Below, piece by piece: positions 29,941 through 38,378 of a stretch of 64,000 bases of DNA. The notes below the pieces were generated by a model that was not told the origin of the DNA, did no database searches, and worked only from the letters and a program-made list of their open reading frames with translations. The DNA is from Acidimicrobiia bacterium (GTDB taxonomy: Bacteria > Actinomycetota > Acidimicrobiia > Acidimicrobiales > Poriferisodalaceae): the NCBI GenBank assembly GCA_022820925.1, contig JAJEEO010000006.1:62001-126000 (forward strand), written 5' to 3'. The position numbers and the translations under genes are program-made. Each line of letters opens with the position of its first letter. Within the stretch, counting starts at the first letter, position 1.

Positions 29941-31034
29941 CGCCTGCGTCCGTGGACCCGCCCGCCGGCTACCCCCGAGCCGGCGACGCCGGGCCGGTGA
30001 GCTACGAAGCGGCGGGAGTGAGCATCGACGCGGGAGACGAGGCGGTCCGGCGTCTGGCGCCCCTCGCTCGCAGCACGTACCGGCCTGAGGTGCTGAGCGA
30101 TATCGGATCGTTCGGGGCGGTCACGGCCCTGCCGGAGGGTTTCGCCGACCCGGTGCTGGTGAGCGCGAACGACGGCGCAGGCACCAAGCCTCTCATTGCC
30201 GCGGCGCTCGGCCGCTGGGACACGATCGGGATTGACGTCGTGGCGATGTGTGTCGACGACATCGTCACGCTCGGCGCGCAGCCGCTGCTGTTCCACGACC
30301 AGATCACCGCGGGACGCCTCGACCCTGACGTCGTCGAGGCGATCGTGACGGGCTTGGCTGCCGGCTGCCGCAGCGCCGGCTGCGCGCTGGTCGGAGGCGA
30401 GCTGGCCGAGCACCCCGATGCGCTCGCGCCCGGCGACTATGACATCGCCGGCTTTGCCGTGGGCGTGGCCGAGCGCGAACGGCTGCGAGGCCCCATTGCC
30501 ACCAGCGCAGCGACGCTCGTGGGGCTGGCGTCAGGCGGGCTTCGATGCAACGGCTACAGCCTCGCCCGCCGCGTCCTGCTCGGTGAGACGCCCGATCCGG
30601 CCGTCCTGGGTTCGCCGGCCTGGACCCGCGCCGATCACTCGCTGGGTGATGAGCTGCTGAGACCGTCGGTCATCTACACCGGGGCGGTGCTTGCGCTCTT
30701 CGACGAATGCGATGCGCTCGGGGCCGCGCACATCACCGGTGGGGGATTGGTCGCGAATGTGGCTCGCATGCTCGGCCCCAACGTCGATGCGTTGCTGCGG
30801 CGCGGTTCCTGGCCGGTGCCCAAGATCTTCGACCGCATCGCGGACGCTGGCCCGGTCACGCCCGGGGAGATGGAACGCGTCTTCAACCTCGGCATCGGCA
30901 TGGTGGTTGCCGTGCCCACGCCGGAGACCGATGCGGCGGTGGCGGCTGCGCACAGTGCAGGTCACGAGGCTTGGGTGATCGGTGAGATCCGCCCGGGCAC
31001 GGGCACTGCCCACCTGGTCGAAGCAGGCAGCTAG
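29937..31034 (+). CDS. purM: Phosphoribosylformylglycinamidine cyclo-ligase
   Basis: A 365-residue AIR synthetase. It shows SYEAAGVSIDAGDEAV at the start, the ATP-binding NDGAGTKPLIA, IGIDVVAMCVDDIVTLGAQPL and GLRCNGYSLARRVL, and HITGGGLVANVARML. The opening half has the usual DGVGTK loop changed to DGAGTK. Starts at ATG 29937, overlapping purF by 4 bases. Last gene of the purine cluster; purN, purH and purK are not in the window. Confidence 0.95.
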   Translation: MTPASVDPPAGYPRAGDAGPVSYEAAGVSIDAGDEAVRRLAPLARSTYRPEVLSDIGSFGAVTALPEGFADPVLVSANDGAGTKPLIAAALGRWDTIGIDVVAMCVDDIVTLGAQPLLFHDQITAGRLDPDVVEAIVTGLAAGCRSAGCALVGGELAEHPDALAPGDYDIAGFAVGVAERERLRGPIATSAATLVGLASGGLRCNGYSLARRVLLGETPDPAVLGSPAWTRADHSLGDELLRPSVIYTGAVLALFDECDALGAAHITGGGLVANVARMLGPNVDALLRRGSWPVPKIFDRIADAGPVTPGEMERVFNLGIGMVVAVPTPETDAAVAAAHSAGHEAWVIGEIRPGTGTAHLVEAGS

Positions 31035-31111
31035 AGCCAAATCGGCGGGCCCAGCCCAATACCCTGCCTGCCCATTATCCGGACAGCGCCCCAGGCGCGC
31101 CAGGAGCACCG

Positions 31112-32527
31112 ATGACTGCCACCGCGGGGTCGCGACCCACCGCCGCCTATTCCGCCACGCTCGAGGTCGAGCTGGCCCACCAGCCGGGCACGCTCGGCCG
31201 GCTGTGCACGGCGATCGGCGACGTAGGCGGCAACATCCAGAGCCTCGACGGCTTCACGATCACCCAGGGCACCCTGCGCCAGCACATCGTGGTGGACGCG
31301 TCCAGCGAGCAGCACATCGTCCAGATCTGCGACGCAGTCAACGGGCTCGAAGGCATCACCGTCATAGCTGCGCTTGATCGCACCTTCGAGCTGCACGAGG
31401 GCGGCAAGCTCGAGACGGTCACCCGCATCCCGTTGCGCAACGCCGATGACCTCTCCATGGCCTATACGCCGGGTGTCGCACGTGTGTGCCGGGCGATCGC
31501 TGATCAGCCCGAGCGTGTCCATGACCTGACGATCAAGGGCAACACGGTCGCCATCGTCAGCGACGGCACGGCGGTGCTGGGTCTCGGCGACATCGGCCCG
31601 GCGGCTGCGATGCCAGTCATGGAGGGCAAGGCGCTGCTGTTCAAGGAATTCGCCGGCGTGGATGCGTTCCCGATCTGCTTGGACGTCAACGAGCCCGACG
31701 AGATCGTCGAGACGGTCATCCGGCTGGCGCCCACGTTCGGCGGCATCAACCTGGAGGACATCGCGGCGCCCGGGGCGTTCGAGGTCGAGGAGGCGCTGCG
31801 CGCCGCGCTCGACATCCCCGTGTTCCACGACGACCAGCACGGCACCGCAGTGGTCGCTCTGGCAGCGCTCGAGAACTCGGCGCGGATCGTGGGCAAGGAG
31901 CTGGCGAACCTGCGCTGCGTCATCCTGGGGGCGGGTGCGGCCGGGGTTGCGACCGCCAAAATCCTGTTGGGTGCCGGCATCGGCGACGTGATCGCCTGCG
32001 ACCGCAAGGGCACCATTCACCCGGGGCGCTCCGAGCTGAATCACGCCAAGGAATGGCTGGCGGCCAACACCAACACCGAGCGCATCGCCGGCTCGGTGTC
32101 CGACGCGATGGCCGGCGCCGACGTGTTCCTCGGGTTGAGCGGCCCGGGGCTCATCACCCGCGACGACGTGGAGACGATGGCGGAGCGCCCGATCGTGTTC
32201 GCCATGGCGAACCCCGACCCTGAGATCCTGCCCGACGCCATCGGCGACATCGCCGCCGTGGTGGCCACGGGCCGCAGCGACTACCCCAACCAGATCAACA
32301 ACGTGCTGGCGTTCCCCGGCATCTTCCGTGGCGCCTTTGACGCAGGCGCCACCGACATCACCGAGAACATGAAGATCGCCGCCGCCGAAGCCATCGCCGC
32401 AGGCGTCTCCAGCGACGACCTCAGCCCCGACCTGGTCATCCCCACGGCCTTCGACCGCTCAGTAGTCCCCGCAGTAGCCAAAGCAGTAGCCACAGCCGCC
32501 CACAACGACCAAGTAACCCGCCGCTAA
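31112..32527 (+). CDS. NAD(P)-dependent malic enzyme with an N-terminal ACT domain
   Basis: A 471-residue protein. Residues 8-85 form an ACT domain (ATLEVELAHQPGTLGRLCTA, GGNIQSLDGF), a small-molecule sensor. The catalytic part decarboxylates malate to pyruvate: DLSMAYTPGVARVCRAI, TAVLGLGDIGPAAAMPVMEGKA, CLDVNEP, EDIAAPGAFEVEEALR, HDDQHGTAVV and the dinucleotide fold VILGAGAAGVATAKIL. The ACT-fused short form is common in actinobacteria and firmicutes. Ribosome site CAGGAG precedes the ATG at 31112. A strong hairpin follows the gene. Confidence 0.94.
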   Translation: MTATAGSRPTAAYSATLEVELAHQPGTLGRLCTAIGDVGGNIQSLDGFTITQGTLRQHIVVDASSEQHIVQICDAVNGLEGITVIAALDRTFELHEGGKLETVTRIPLRNADDLSMAYTPGVARVCRAIADQPERVHDLTIKGNTVAIVSDGTAVLGLGDIGPAAAMPVMEGKALLFKEFAGVDAFPICLDVNEPDEIVETVIRLAPTFGGINLEDIAAPGAFEVEEALRAALDIPVFHDDQHGTAVVALAALENSARIVGKELANLRCVILGAGAAGVATAKILLGAGIGDVIACDRKGTIHPGRSELNHAKEWLAANTNTERIAGSVSDAMAGADVFLGLSGPGLITRDDVETMAERPIVFAMANPDPEILPDAIGDIAAVVATGRSDYPNQINNVLAFPGIFRGAFDAGATDITENMKIAAAEAIAAGVSSDDLSPDLVIPTAFDRSVVPAVAKAVATAAHNDQVTRR

Positions 32528-32567
32528 ACGCCCCGCGGGGACGTACCACCACGGCACCCCTTGAGTT

Positions 32568-32600
32568 AGCGGCCGAGGGGCGAAGCCCTTCGAGGCCGCT
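32568..32600. terminator. Long hairpin downstream of the malic enzyme gene
   Basis: Outer arms AGCGGCC and GGCCGCT, inner arms GAGGGG and CCCTTC, loop CGAAG, with a GA bulge on the 3' side. It lies between the malic enzyme stop and the tRNA genes on the other strand, so it can terminate both transcripts. TTGTT follows on the plus strand. Confidence 0.6.
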
Positions 32601-32609
32601 TGTTCCCAG

Positions 32610-32682
32610 TGGTCGGGACCGGCGTCGATCCGGTGACCTCACGCTTTTCAGGCGCGCGCTCTGCCAACTGAGCTACCCGACC
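32610..32682 (-). tRNA. tRNA-Phe (GAA anticodon)
   Basis: Cloverleaf on the reverse complement: acceptor GGTCGGG/CCCGACC, D arm GCTCAGTTGGCAGAGC, anticodon stem CGCGC/GCGTG around CTGAAAA (anticodon GAA), T stem ACCGG/CCGGT with discriminator A. The T loop is ATCGACG, so position 54, normally T, is A. CCA is not encoded. It lies one base after tRNA-Asp in the same transcript. Confidence 0.93.
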
Positions 32683-32683
32683 G

Positions 32684-32758
32684 CGGTCCCGACGGGATTT
32701 GAACCCGCGACCTCTGGCTTGACAGGCCAGCGTGAACTCCAGACTTCACCACGGGACC
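32684..32758 (-). tRNA. tRNA-Asp (GTC anticodon)
   Basis: Reverse complement folds as acceptor GGTCCCG/CGGGACC, D arm GTGAAGTCTGGAGTTCAC, anticodon stem CTGGC/GCCAG around CTGTCAA (anticodon GTC), T arm GCGGG TTCAAAT CCCGT, discriminator G as required for aspartate. CCA is not encoded. Transcribed first in the Asp-Phe pair. Confidence 0.95.
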
Positions 32759-32862
32759 AGCTGTTTTGCTGTGTGCTTTCGCCGACGTCGAGACCGGGAT
32801 CCCTGCCGATGCAAGCGCAGCAACGATAGCCACCTCGATCGGCAATCAGCGCAGGCGATCAG

Positions 32863-34131
32863 TCAGCAATCAGCGCTGTCGACCGCGGTGCGCAGCCGGC
32901 CGGCGAGGTCGCCGCGATTCAGCACCGAGACTCGCTCGCCGCCGCACCACGCAGACAGCGCATGCAGTTCGGTTGCCAACGCTTCGAGAGCCGCCGTCTC
33001 TGCGGCCGCACCGCACGGCCACGATCCCGGCTCCGCCCACGAAGCCGGTACTTCGAGCACGTTGCGCTCCCGGTCGAAGCGCACATCGAGGCGCGCCACG
33101 AGCGCATCGTCGTGCAGGAACGGCAGCACAAAGTAGCCGTACTGCCGCTTGGCCTTGGGCGTGTAGATCTCGATGCGGTAGTGGAAACCGAAGAGCCGCT
33201 CTGCGCGTGGGCGGTACCAGACCAGCGGGTCGAACGGGCTGAGCAGCACCGATCGAGACCGCCGTCGGGCCGAGCGCTGGCCGGCGGGGACATACCCCGG
33301 CCGATCCCAATCCTCCACCGCAACCTCGGTGAGCTGGTCGCTCTCGACGAGCTCCGCGATGCGGGCGGGGGCGATGCGCTTCGGCAGGCGGTGGTAGTCG
33401 ATGAGATCATCGGCGGTGGCGACTCCGAGGCACCGGGCGGCGTCGGTCAGCAGCGCTCGGTGCGCGTCGGGCTCGTCCACAGCCGCTTCGACCACCTCGC
33501 TCGGCAGCACCCGTTCGATCACGTCATAGCGGCGCACGAAGCCAGCGCGGTCGGCCACGCCAACCCGACCAGCCCAGAACAACCACGCCAGCGCCAGCTT
33601 CCCGTTGCTGCGAGTTCCCCACGGTCCGCGCACGCCGGGTCCCCAGTCCATTGCCGCATCGACTTCGGCGGTGGATGCAGGCCCGTTGGCGTCGAGCCAG
33701 TCGAGTGCCGCACTGATCTTGGGCTGGTTGGCCTGCCCGAAGCGGGCGTACCCGCTCCACATGTCGCCGGCAGCTCCCCGCCGCATCCGCCAGCCGAACA
33801 GCGGCCAGTCGGCCACACGCACGAATGACGCCTCATGGCCCCAGTACTCGGTCAGCTCCCGCTCGTCCGCTCGGCGGGCGTACGCAGATCGCTCGAGCAA
33901 TCCCAGCAGGGCATCGTGCGTGCCGCCCATCCGGGCTCGCAGCACCAGCAGGTGCGAGCGTGCCAGCGCGTTGACGGCGTCGATCTGCAGCAGGCCCATG
34001 TGGCCCATGGCCCGCCGCAGATGCCGGACGTCCAGCCGGCCGGACGGCAGTGGCGAGGCGAGCCCCTGGGCGCCGATGGCGAGGCGGCGGGCCGCCCCCA
34101 GGCTGAGGCGAGTGAGTCGGGCGCGAGTCAC
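32863..34131 (-). CDS. AlkX/YcaQ-like winged-helix DNA glycosylase family protein
   Basis: A 422-residue member of the HTH_42 (DUF1006) family. It contains the catalytic-type motif QID in GLLQIDAVNALARSH (residues 48-51 region), a Q-x-D motif as in E. coli YcaQ/AlkX; the AlkZ subgroup has Q-x-Q. Other family segments are EYWGHEASFVRVADWPLF, LLSPFDPLVWYRPRAERLF and YGYFVLPFLHDDALVAR. YcaQ opens interstrand crosslinks and removes alkylated bases; the same chemistry is inferred here. It starts at GTG 34131 and is monocistronic. Confidence 0.85.
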   Translation of the reverse strand: MTRARLTRLSLGAARRLAIGAQGLASPLPSGRLDVRHLRRAMGHMGLLQIDAVNALARSHLLVLRARMGGTHDALLGLLERSAYARRADERELTEYWGHEASFVRVADWPLFGWRMRRGAAGDMWSGYARFGQANQPKISAALDWLDANGPASTAEVDAAMDWGPGVRGPWGTRSNGKLALAWLFWAGRVGVADRAGFVRRYDVIERVLPSEVVEAAVDEPDAHRALLTDAARCLGVATADDLIDYHRLPKRIAPARIAELVESDQLTEVAVEDWDRPGYVPAGQRSARRRSRSVLLSPFDPLVWYRPRAERLFGFHYRIEIYTPKAKRQYGYFVLPFLHDDALVARLDVRFDRERNVLEVPASWAEPGSWPCGAAAETAALEALATELHALSAWCGGERVSVLNRGDLAGRLRTAVDSADC

Positions 34132-34220
34132 TTCGGCGGCTCGGCGCCCCGGTTGACGGTGCGCGCAATCAATCGGCGCATCGTCGTGCGATGAGCGCCG
34201 TCAGCAAGTCCTGGCGCCGC

Positions 34221-34385
34221 TCAGCGCTCTTCCCGGAAGATGACGTGCCGCCGCAGCACCGGGTCGTACTTGCGCAGCTCGATCCGGTCGCGGGTGTTCG
34301 TCTTGTTCTTGCGGGTCGTGTACGTGTAGCCGGTGCCCTCGGTGGACTTCAGCTTGATGATCGGCCGCTTGTCGCTCTTGGGCAT
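34221..34385 (-). CDS. rpmG: 50S ribosomal protein L33
   Basis: A 54-residue, Cys-free L33 (the zinc-independent form): [20 protein letters not shown] then [19 protein letters not shown]. Its ATG overlaps the rpmB stop by one base (TGATG). The open frame continues upstream but antisense to rpmB and is not protein. Confidence 0.95.
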   Translation of the reverse strand: MPKSDKRPIIKLKSTEGTGYTYTTRKNKTNTRDRIELRKYDPVLRRHVIFREER

Positions 34386-34621
34386 CAGACCTTCTCTCCA
34401 CGACGGCGCAGCTCGGCCACCACCGACTCGATGCCGCGCTTGTTGATCGTCTTGATGCCCTTCGCGCTCACGGTCAGCGTGACCCAGCGCCCCTCGTTGG
34501 GCACCCAGAACCGCTTGCGCTGGATGTTCGGCTTGAACCAGCGCTTCGTTCGCCGATGCGAGTGCGACACGTTGAAGCCCGAATGCGGCCGGCGGCCGGT
34601 GACTTGGCAGATGTTGCTCAT
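34385..34621 (-). CDS. rpmB: 50S ribosomal protein L28
   Basis: A 78-residue L28 ([30 protein letters not shown] shortened here: residues 5-33). Only one Cys remains, so this is the zinc-free form, like its L33 partner. Paired C-minus L28/L33 genes in actinobacteria are typically paralogues used under zinc limitation under Zur control; I did not find a clear Zur box upstream. It overlaps rpmG by one base. Confidence 0.95.
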   Translation of the reverse strand: MSNICQVTGRRPHSGFNVSHSHRRTKRWFKPNIQRKRFWVPNEGRWVTLTVSAKGIKTINKRGIESVVAELRRRGEKV

Positions 34622-34691
34622 AGGTGCCAGCTCCGCGGGATGGGCTCAACAGCAGCGGACAAGGCTACCGAGCTGTCTCGTACTGACCCAC

Positions 34692-35777
34692 TCAGTCGGT
34701 CGCCAATCGGGGAATGATCTCGCGGCCGACGCGTTCGAGCACCTCGTAGCGGGGATCGAAGTTGGGCAGGATCATGATCTGGTCGAGTCCTCGCTCGCCC
34801 AGATCCGCCAGCCGTTCGGTGACTTGGTCAGCGGTGCCCACGATGCACGTGGCATCGATGAGCTCGTCGTTGAGGAAACGGGCCTCTTCGGGCAGCACCC
34901 AGCAGTTGTGCCCTGCGTGGATCCGCTGGTGGATGCGCTCTGGATCGGTGTCGTCGAGCATGGCGCAGTACTCGTCCCAGACCGCCTCCAGGCGGGCGCC
35001 GGGCGACCGGCCGAACTGCCGGTACTGGTCGTAGGAGTAGTGCAGCGATGCCATCGCGAAGGCACCCGCTTCGTGGTGGACCCGCTCGCGCTGGCTGGCG
35101 AGGGTCTCGCCGTCGTCGAGGATCACGATGGTGGTGAGCGAGCACATCAGGTAGTCGGCACGGTCGATCGTGCGGCCTGCCTCGGCGGCGCCCTCCTCGA
35201 TGTACTCCCACACACGCGCCGTGGCCGAGCCGTCCGGCGGCACCGAGAGCACCGCGCCGTCGCCGTAGCGGCCCGCCAGCCCCAGCGAGCGCGGCCCGAA
35301 CCCCGACACGTACAGCGGGATCTCGTCGTCGAAGTTGACGAAGCCGACGTCGGGCATGATGTGGCGGATCGGCTGGGCGCTGCCGCCGAAGTGATGGGTG
35401 GCTTCCTCGCCGCGCAGCAGCGGTCGCAACGCCGCCAGGTACTGGTCGAACTCGGCGATGCGCTGGGGTTTGTGTCCCATGATCCGCATCGCGGTATTGC
35501 CGGTGCCGATGCCGAGAAATGTCCGTCCGGGCGCGAGCGCGTTGATCGTCGCGATCGACGCGGCGGTCACCGGAGCGGGCCGTGTGCCCGAGACCGACAC
35601 GCCGGTGCCGAGACCGATGGTGCTGGTGCGCTCAGCGGCGAGCGCCAGGGTGGCGTAGCAGTCCGACCACAGCATGTGGCTGTCCGCGAACCAGGCATGC
35701 GTGTAGCCGAGCTCCTCGGCACGCTCGACGTAGTCGAGATCGCCGATGTGCGATGCGATGCAGATTCCCAAGTCCAT
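34692..35777 (-). CDS. LLM-class (luciferase-like) flavin/F420-dependent oxidoreductase
   Basis: A 361-residue TIM-barrel oxidoreductase. Marks include YVERAEELGYTHAWFADSH, TIGLGTGVSVSGTRPAPVTA, GRTFLGIGTGNTAMR and YVSGFGPRSLGLAGRYGDG. This subgroup in actinobacteria usually uses coenzyme F420 and resembles methylenetetrahydromethanopterin reductase; the substrate is unknown. Monocistronic, with its promoter in the 75 bases shared with the divergent NUDIX gene. Confidence 0.88.
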   Translation of the reverse strand: MDLGICIASHIGDLDYVERAEELGYTHAWFADSHMLWSDCYATLALAAERTSTIGLGTGVSVSGTRPAPVTAASIATINALAPGRTFLGIGTGNTAMRIMGHKPQRIAEFDQYLAALRPLLRGEEATHHFGGSAQPIRHIMPDVGFVNFDDEIPLYVSGFGPRSLGLAGRYGDGAVLSVPPDGSATARVWEYIEEGAAEAGRTIDRADYLMCSLTTIVILDDGETLASQRERVHHEAGAFAMASLHYSYDQYRQFGRSPGARLEAVWDEYCAMLDDTDPERIHQRIHAGHNCWVLPEEARFLNDELIDATCIVGTADQVTERLADLGERGLDQIMILPNFDPRYEVLERVGREIIPRLATD

Positions 35778-35852
35778 GTCTGTTCCCCGTTGTCGACCCC
35801 GCCGACCCCGACATGTTCATCCCGGCCGGCGTGGACACGCTAGACACGAACC

Positions 35853-36392
35853 GTGGCATCCGATGGGGCCAAGTCGTCGAAGAAGGGCCGCAAGAAGGCG
35901 GCCCAAGCTCCTGCCGCGCAGCTCACGGTGAAGGCACGCCGGCGCCACATCGAGCGGGGCCGCTATTCCAATGCGCCCGTGGACCGAGCGGCCGGCGGCG
36001 TGGTGTGTCATGACGGCGCCGTGCTGGTGGTGCACCGGCCGCGATACGACGACTGGTCATTGCCGAAAGGCCACCTCAACCGGGGCGAGTCCTGGGAGGA
36101 GGCGGCACTGCGCGAGGTCCGCGAGGAGACTGGCGTGCGGTGCGCAATCACGTCTGCGCCCTACCCGGTCAGCTACCTGATCGCGAGCGGGATGCCCAAG
36201 CTGGTGCTCTTCTACGCGATGGCCCCGACGAAGATGCCCAAGCGGCTCACCGGCGACCCGAGCGAGGTCGACGAGGTGGCCTGGTGGGACATCGCCGACG
36301 CCGTACGGGCACTGAGCTACGAAACCGAACGCGATGCCTGCGCTGCGCTCACCATCTCCCACCTGCGCCGCAGCACCTCCGCCGCCGGCTAG
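35853..36392 (+). CDS. NUDIX hydrolase
   Basis: A 179-residue protein with a lysine-rich N-terminus (KSSKKGRKKAAQ) and a Nudix domain from about residue 42. The Nudix box GHLNRGESWEEAALREVREE and following TGV (about 73-95) has every catalytic residue. Related mycobacterial proteins are MutT-like and diadenosine-polyphosphate hydrolases; no substrate can be read here. Start is GTG 35853. Confidence 0.9.
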   Translation: MASDGAKSSKKGRKKAAQAPAAQLTVKARRRHIERGRYSNAPVDRAAGGVVCHDGAVLVVHRPRYDDWSLPKGHLNRGESWEEAALREVREETGVRCAITSAPYPVSYLIASGMPKLVLFYAMAPTKMPKRLTGDPSEVDEVAWWDIADAVRALSYETERDACAALTISHLRRSTSAAG

Positions 36393-36462
36393 TCGCCACC
36401 TACACCTTCCGCGTGACGAAGCGTCCGACGCTTTCGCGGCCCGGGGCGCACTCGAGCGCGTG

Positions 36463-36491
36463 TTGTCATTGAAACACATGGAAACTATTTG
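36463..36491 (+). promoter_or_regulatory. Candidate promoter of the hicA-hicB pair
   Basis: TTGTCA (36463-36468), a 17-base spacer and TATTTG (36486-36491) lie in a locally AT-rich stretch 60 bases upstream of the hicA start. The match is moderate; it is the only plausible pair in this gap. Confidence 0.35.
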
Positions 36492-36551
36492 AAATTGATT
36501 TGAAGACTTGAGATCATCGGCGCCTCGCGGGACCTTCGCAATGGAGGCAGA

Positions 36552-36809
36552 TTGACCGAATTCGAGAGAGTCCAAGAGATGCTCGCGAGGTGGAGGGTGA
36601 GCCCGACCGGGGTGCGCTTCTCCGATCTGTCCAAGGCGTGCCGCGTATACTTCGGGGAACCTCGGCAGCGGGGCAGCCACCTGATTTACCGGACTCCTTG
36701 GCGGGGCTTCCCAAGGGTCAACATCCAGAGCCACGGCGGAGAAGCGAAGCCGTATCAGGTGCGTCAGGTCCTGCGTGCCATCGACTTGATGGAGACCGGC
36801 AATGAATGA
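36552..36809 (+). CDS. hicA: HicA-like mRNA interferase toxin
   Basis: An 85-residue protein of the HicA fold. The dsRNA-binding-like core has RFSDLSKACRVYFGE, the catalytic His in RQRGSHLIYRTPW and the closing IQSHGGEAKPYQVRQVLRAID. HicA cleaves mRNA until bound by HicB. The start is TTG at 36552 with GGAGG just upstream (short spacing); ATG 36579 is an alternative that would cut into the fold. It overlaps hicB by 8 bases. The toxin-first gene order is the usual hicAB order. Confidence 0.85.
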   Translation: MTEFERVQEMLARWRVSPTGVRFSDLSKACRVYFGEPRQRGSHLIYRTPWRGFPRVNIQSHGGEAKPYQVRQVLRAIDLMETGNE

Positions 36810-37053
36810 TCCTGGGTTCCAGTATCGAGTGTCGTGGTCAGACGAGGATCATGCCTGGATCGGCGTGTGCAACGGGTTCTTGCTGGTGAGTCACATTGCA
36901 ACGACCGAGGCGGATTGCCTCCGCGGAATTCGTGCACTGGTGGACGACATCGTTGCGGACCTGCAACGCAACGGCGAGGCACTGCCTCGGCCACTCCCTT
37001 GGGATGCATTCGACGCTCCGCTTCTCGACTCGGCAGTCGGTACGACCAACTGA
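36802..37053 (+). CDS. hicB: HicB-like antitoxin
   Basis: An 83-residue HicB with the partial RNase H-like fold: YRVSWSDEDHAWIGVCNGF, a TTEADCLRGIRALVDDIVADL helix and the PRPLPWD tail. It should block HicA. The C-terminal DNA-binding domain found in many HicB proteins is absent, so autoregulation may be missing or performed otherwise. Confidence 0.82.
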   Translation: MNDPGFQYRVSWSDEDHAWIGVCNGFLLVSHIATTEADCLRGIRALVDDIVADLQRNGEALPRPLPWDAFDAPLLDSAVGTTN

Positions 37054-37123
37054 CCACACCGCTCAGCAACTGAGGCACACCGCCGCCGACTAGAAACCGA
37101 GGACCTGGTCGCAGCTGTCGTCG

Positions 37124-37567
37124 CTATGTAGACAATGCGAGCTGGTGCGAAATCTCGCCGTCGTTCTGGCGGAACATCGCCGAGCCCGACATCGACCAGT
37201 GCTTCGGGTACAGGTATGACACAGTCACCTGATTTCCAAGAGAACGCAACCGCCAGATAAACGGTTCAATGTCGCTAATGCCCGCTGCCGCGGCCCGAGT
37301 TCGAGCCGTCTTCAGCGTTGAGCGCACGCACTCGGCTTTGAACTTGTGCGGGGTCGTGCTGAACGGCACTCGGCGATGCTGCCAGCGCACGAACGGGACC
37401 AGCCACGCTGGCCACAACATGATGATTATCAGCAGCACACTGAGGTTGCTGCTGAACAAATTCCAGAACACCAGCGACCACAACGTTGTCGTGTAGCAGA
37501 GGAACCAAGCGATGTGTTCGCGGCGGTCCCGAGGGCCCGCGCTCAGCCAACGCCACCAGTTCTTCAC
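37124..37567 (-). CDS. Two-helix membrane protein of an unrecognised local family (intact copy)
   Basis: A 147-residue protein. Residues 1-15 are WWRWLS...RDRRE-like, residues 18-60 form two membrane helices (FLCYTTTLWSLVFWNLF, LLIIIMLWPAWLVPF), and the C-terminal part (65-147) is a basic soluble domain with TTPHKFKAECVRSTLKTAR, FIWRLRSLGNQVTVSYLYP and KHWSMSGS. A near-identical C-terminal domain is encoded 6.5 kb away on the other strand (43800-44150), and the N-terminal part is related to the proteins at 42981 and 43456. I know no characterised family that matches. Confidence 0.65.
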   Translation of the reverse strand: MKNWWRWLSAGPRDRREHIAWFLCYTTTLWSLVFWNLFSSNLSVLLIIIMLWPAWLVPFVRWQHRRVPFSTTPHKFKAECVRSTLKTARTRAAAAGISDIEPFIWRLRSLGNQVTVSYLYPKHWSMSGSAMFRQNDGEISHQLALST

Positions 37568-37655
37568 ACTTGGAAACTACATCGGCGCTTGCTTTCGGCA
37601 CCCGTCGGCTCGGCCTCTCATCGGTTTCTCATGATCGGCGTTCCAGAATGAGGCC

Positions 37656-38378
37656 ATGGGTGCTGATCGGCCGAGCGGTGCCAGCCCCGCAGTAGCCGTC
37701 GTCGACGACGATCAGCGCATCCGAGCGGCATTGCGCCGCGCCCTGCAGCTCGAGGGCTATGACGTGCTCGAAGGCAGCGATGGCCTCGAGGGCGAGGCGC
37801 TGGCTGGCCGGGCAGACGTGATGGTGCTAGATGCCACCATGCCGAACCTGGGCGGCTTCGAGCTGTGCCGTCGCCTGCGCGCCGCTGGGAGCCGCCTGCC
37901 GATCCTGCTGCTGACGGCCCGGGGCACCACGGCGGATCGGGTCGAAGGCCTTGATGCCGGTGCCGACGACTACCTGGCCAAGCCGTTCGCGCTCGACGAA
38001 CTGCTGGCTCGGCTGCGGGCGCTGCTGCGCCGGAGTGCCGGAGGCTCGTCGCCGGAGGAAAGCGAACGGCTCGCATGCGCCGGCATCGTGCTCGACACGG
38101 CCAGCTACGAGGTGACCTGCGCCGGCGAGCCCGTCACGCTGACCCGCACCGAGCATCGGCTGTTGGAGCTGTTCCTGCGCAACCCCGGCCGCGTATTGCA
38201 CCGCGACGAGATCTACGACACGGTGTGGGGCTACGACGCGTCGCTGGCCTCGAACTCCCTGGAGGTCTACGTCGGTTACCTGCGGCGCAAGCTCGCGGCT
38301 GCCGCAGCTACGGGCTCCGGCGGCCACAGCCCGGTCCAAACGGTGCGCGGCGTGGGATACGTGCTCCGACCCACATGA
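37656..38378 (+). CDS. OmpR-family response regulator (MprA-like)
   Basis: A 240-residue regulator. The receiver has VVDDDQRIR (acidic pocket), the phospho-accepting Asp in MVLDATMPNLGG and the Lys in DDYLAKPFALDEL. The C-terminal winged helix reads RTEHRLLELFLRNPGRVLHR, with SLEVYVGYLRRKL and the last wing VRGVGYVLRPT. It is the partner of the sensor kinase that overlaps it by 4 bases. By layout it resembles mycobacterial MprA/TcrA types; the signal and targets are unknown. Confidence 0.93.
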   Translation: MGADRPSGASPAVAVVDDDQRIRAALRRALQLEGYDVLEGSDGLEGEALAGRADVMVLDATMPNLGGFELCRRLRAAGSRLPILLLTARGTTADRVEGLDAGADDYLAKPFALDELLARLRALLRRSAGGSSPEESERLACAGIVLDTASYEVTCAGEPVTLTRTEHRLLELFLRNPGRVLHRDEIYDTVWGYDASLASNSLEVYVGYLRRKLAAAAATGSGGHSPVQTVRGVGYVLRPT

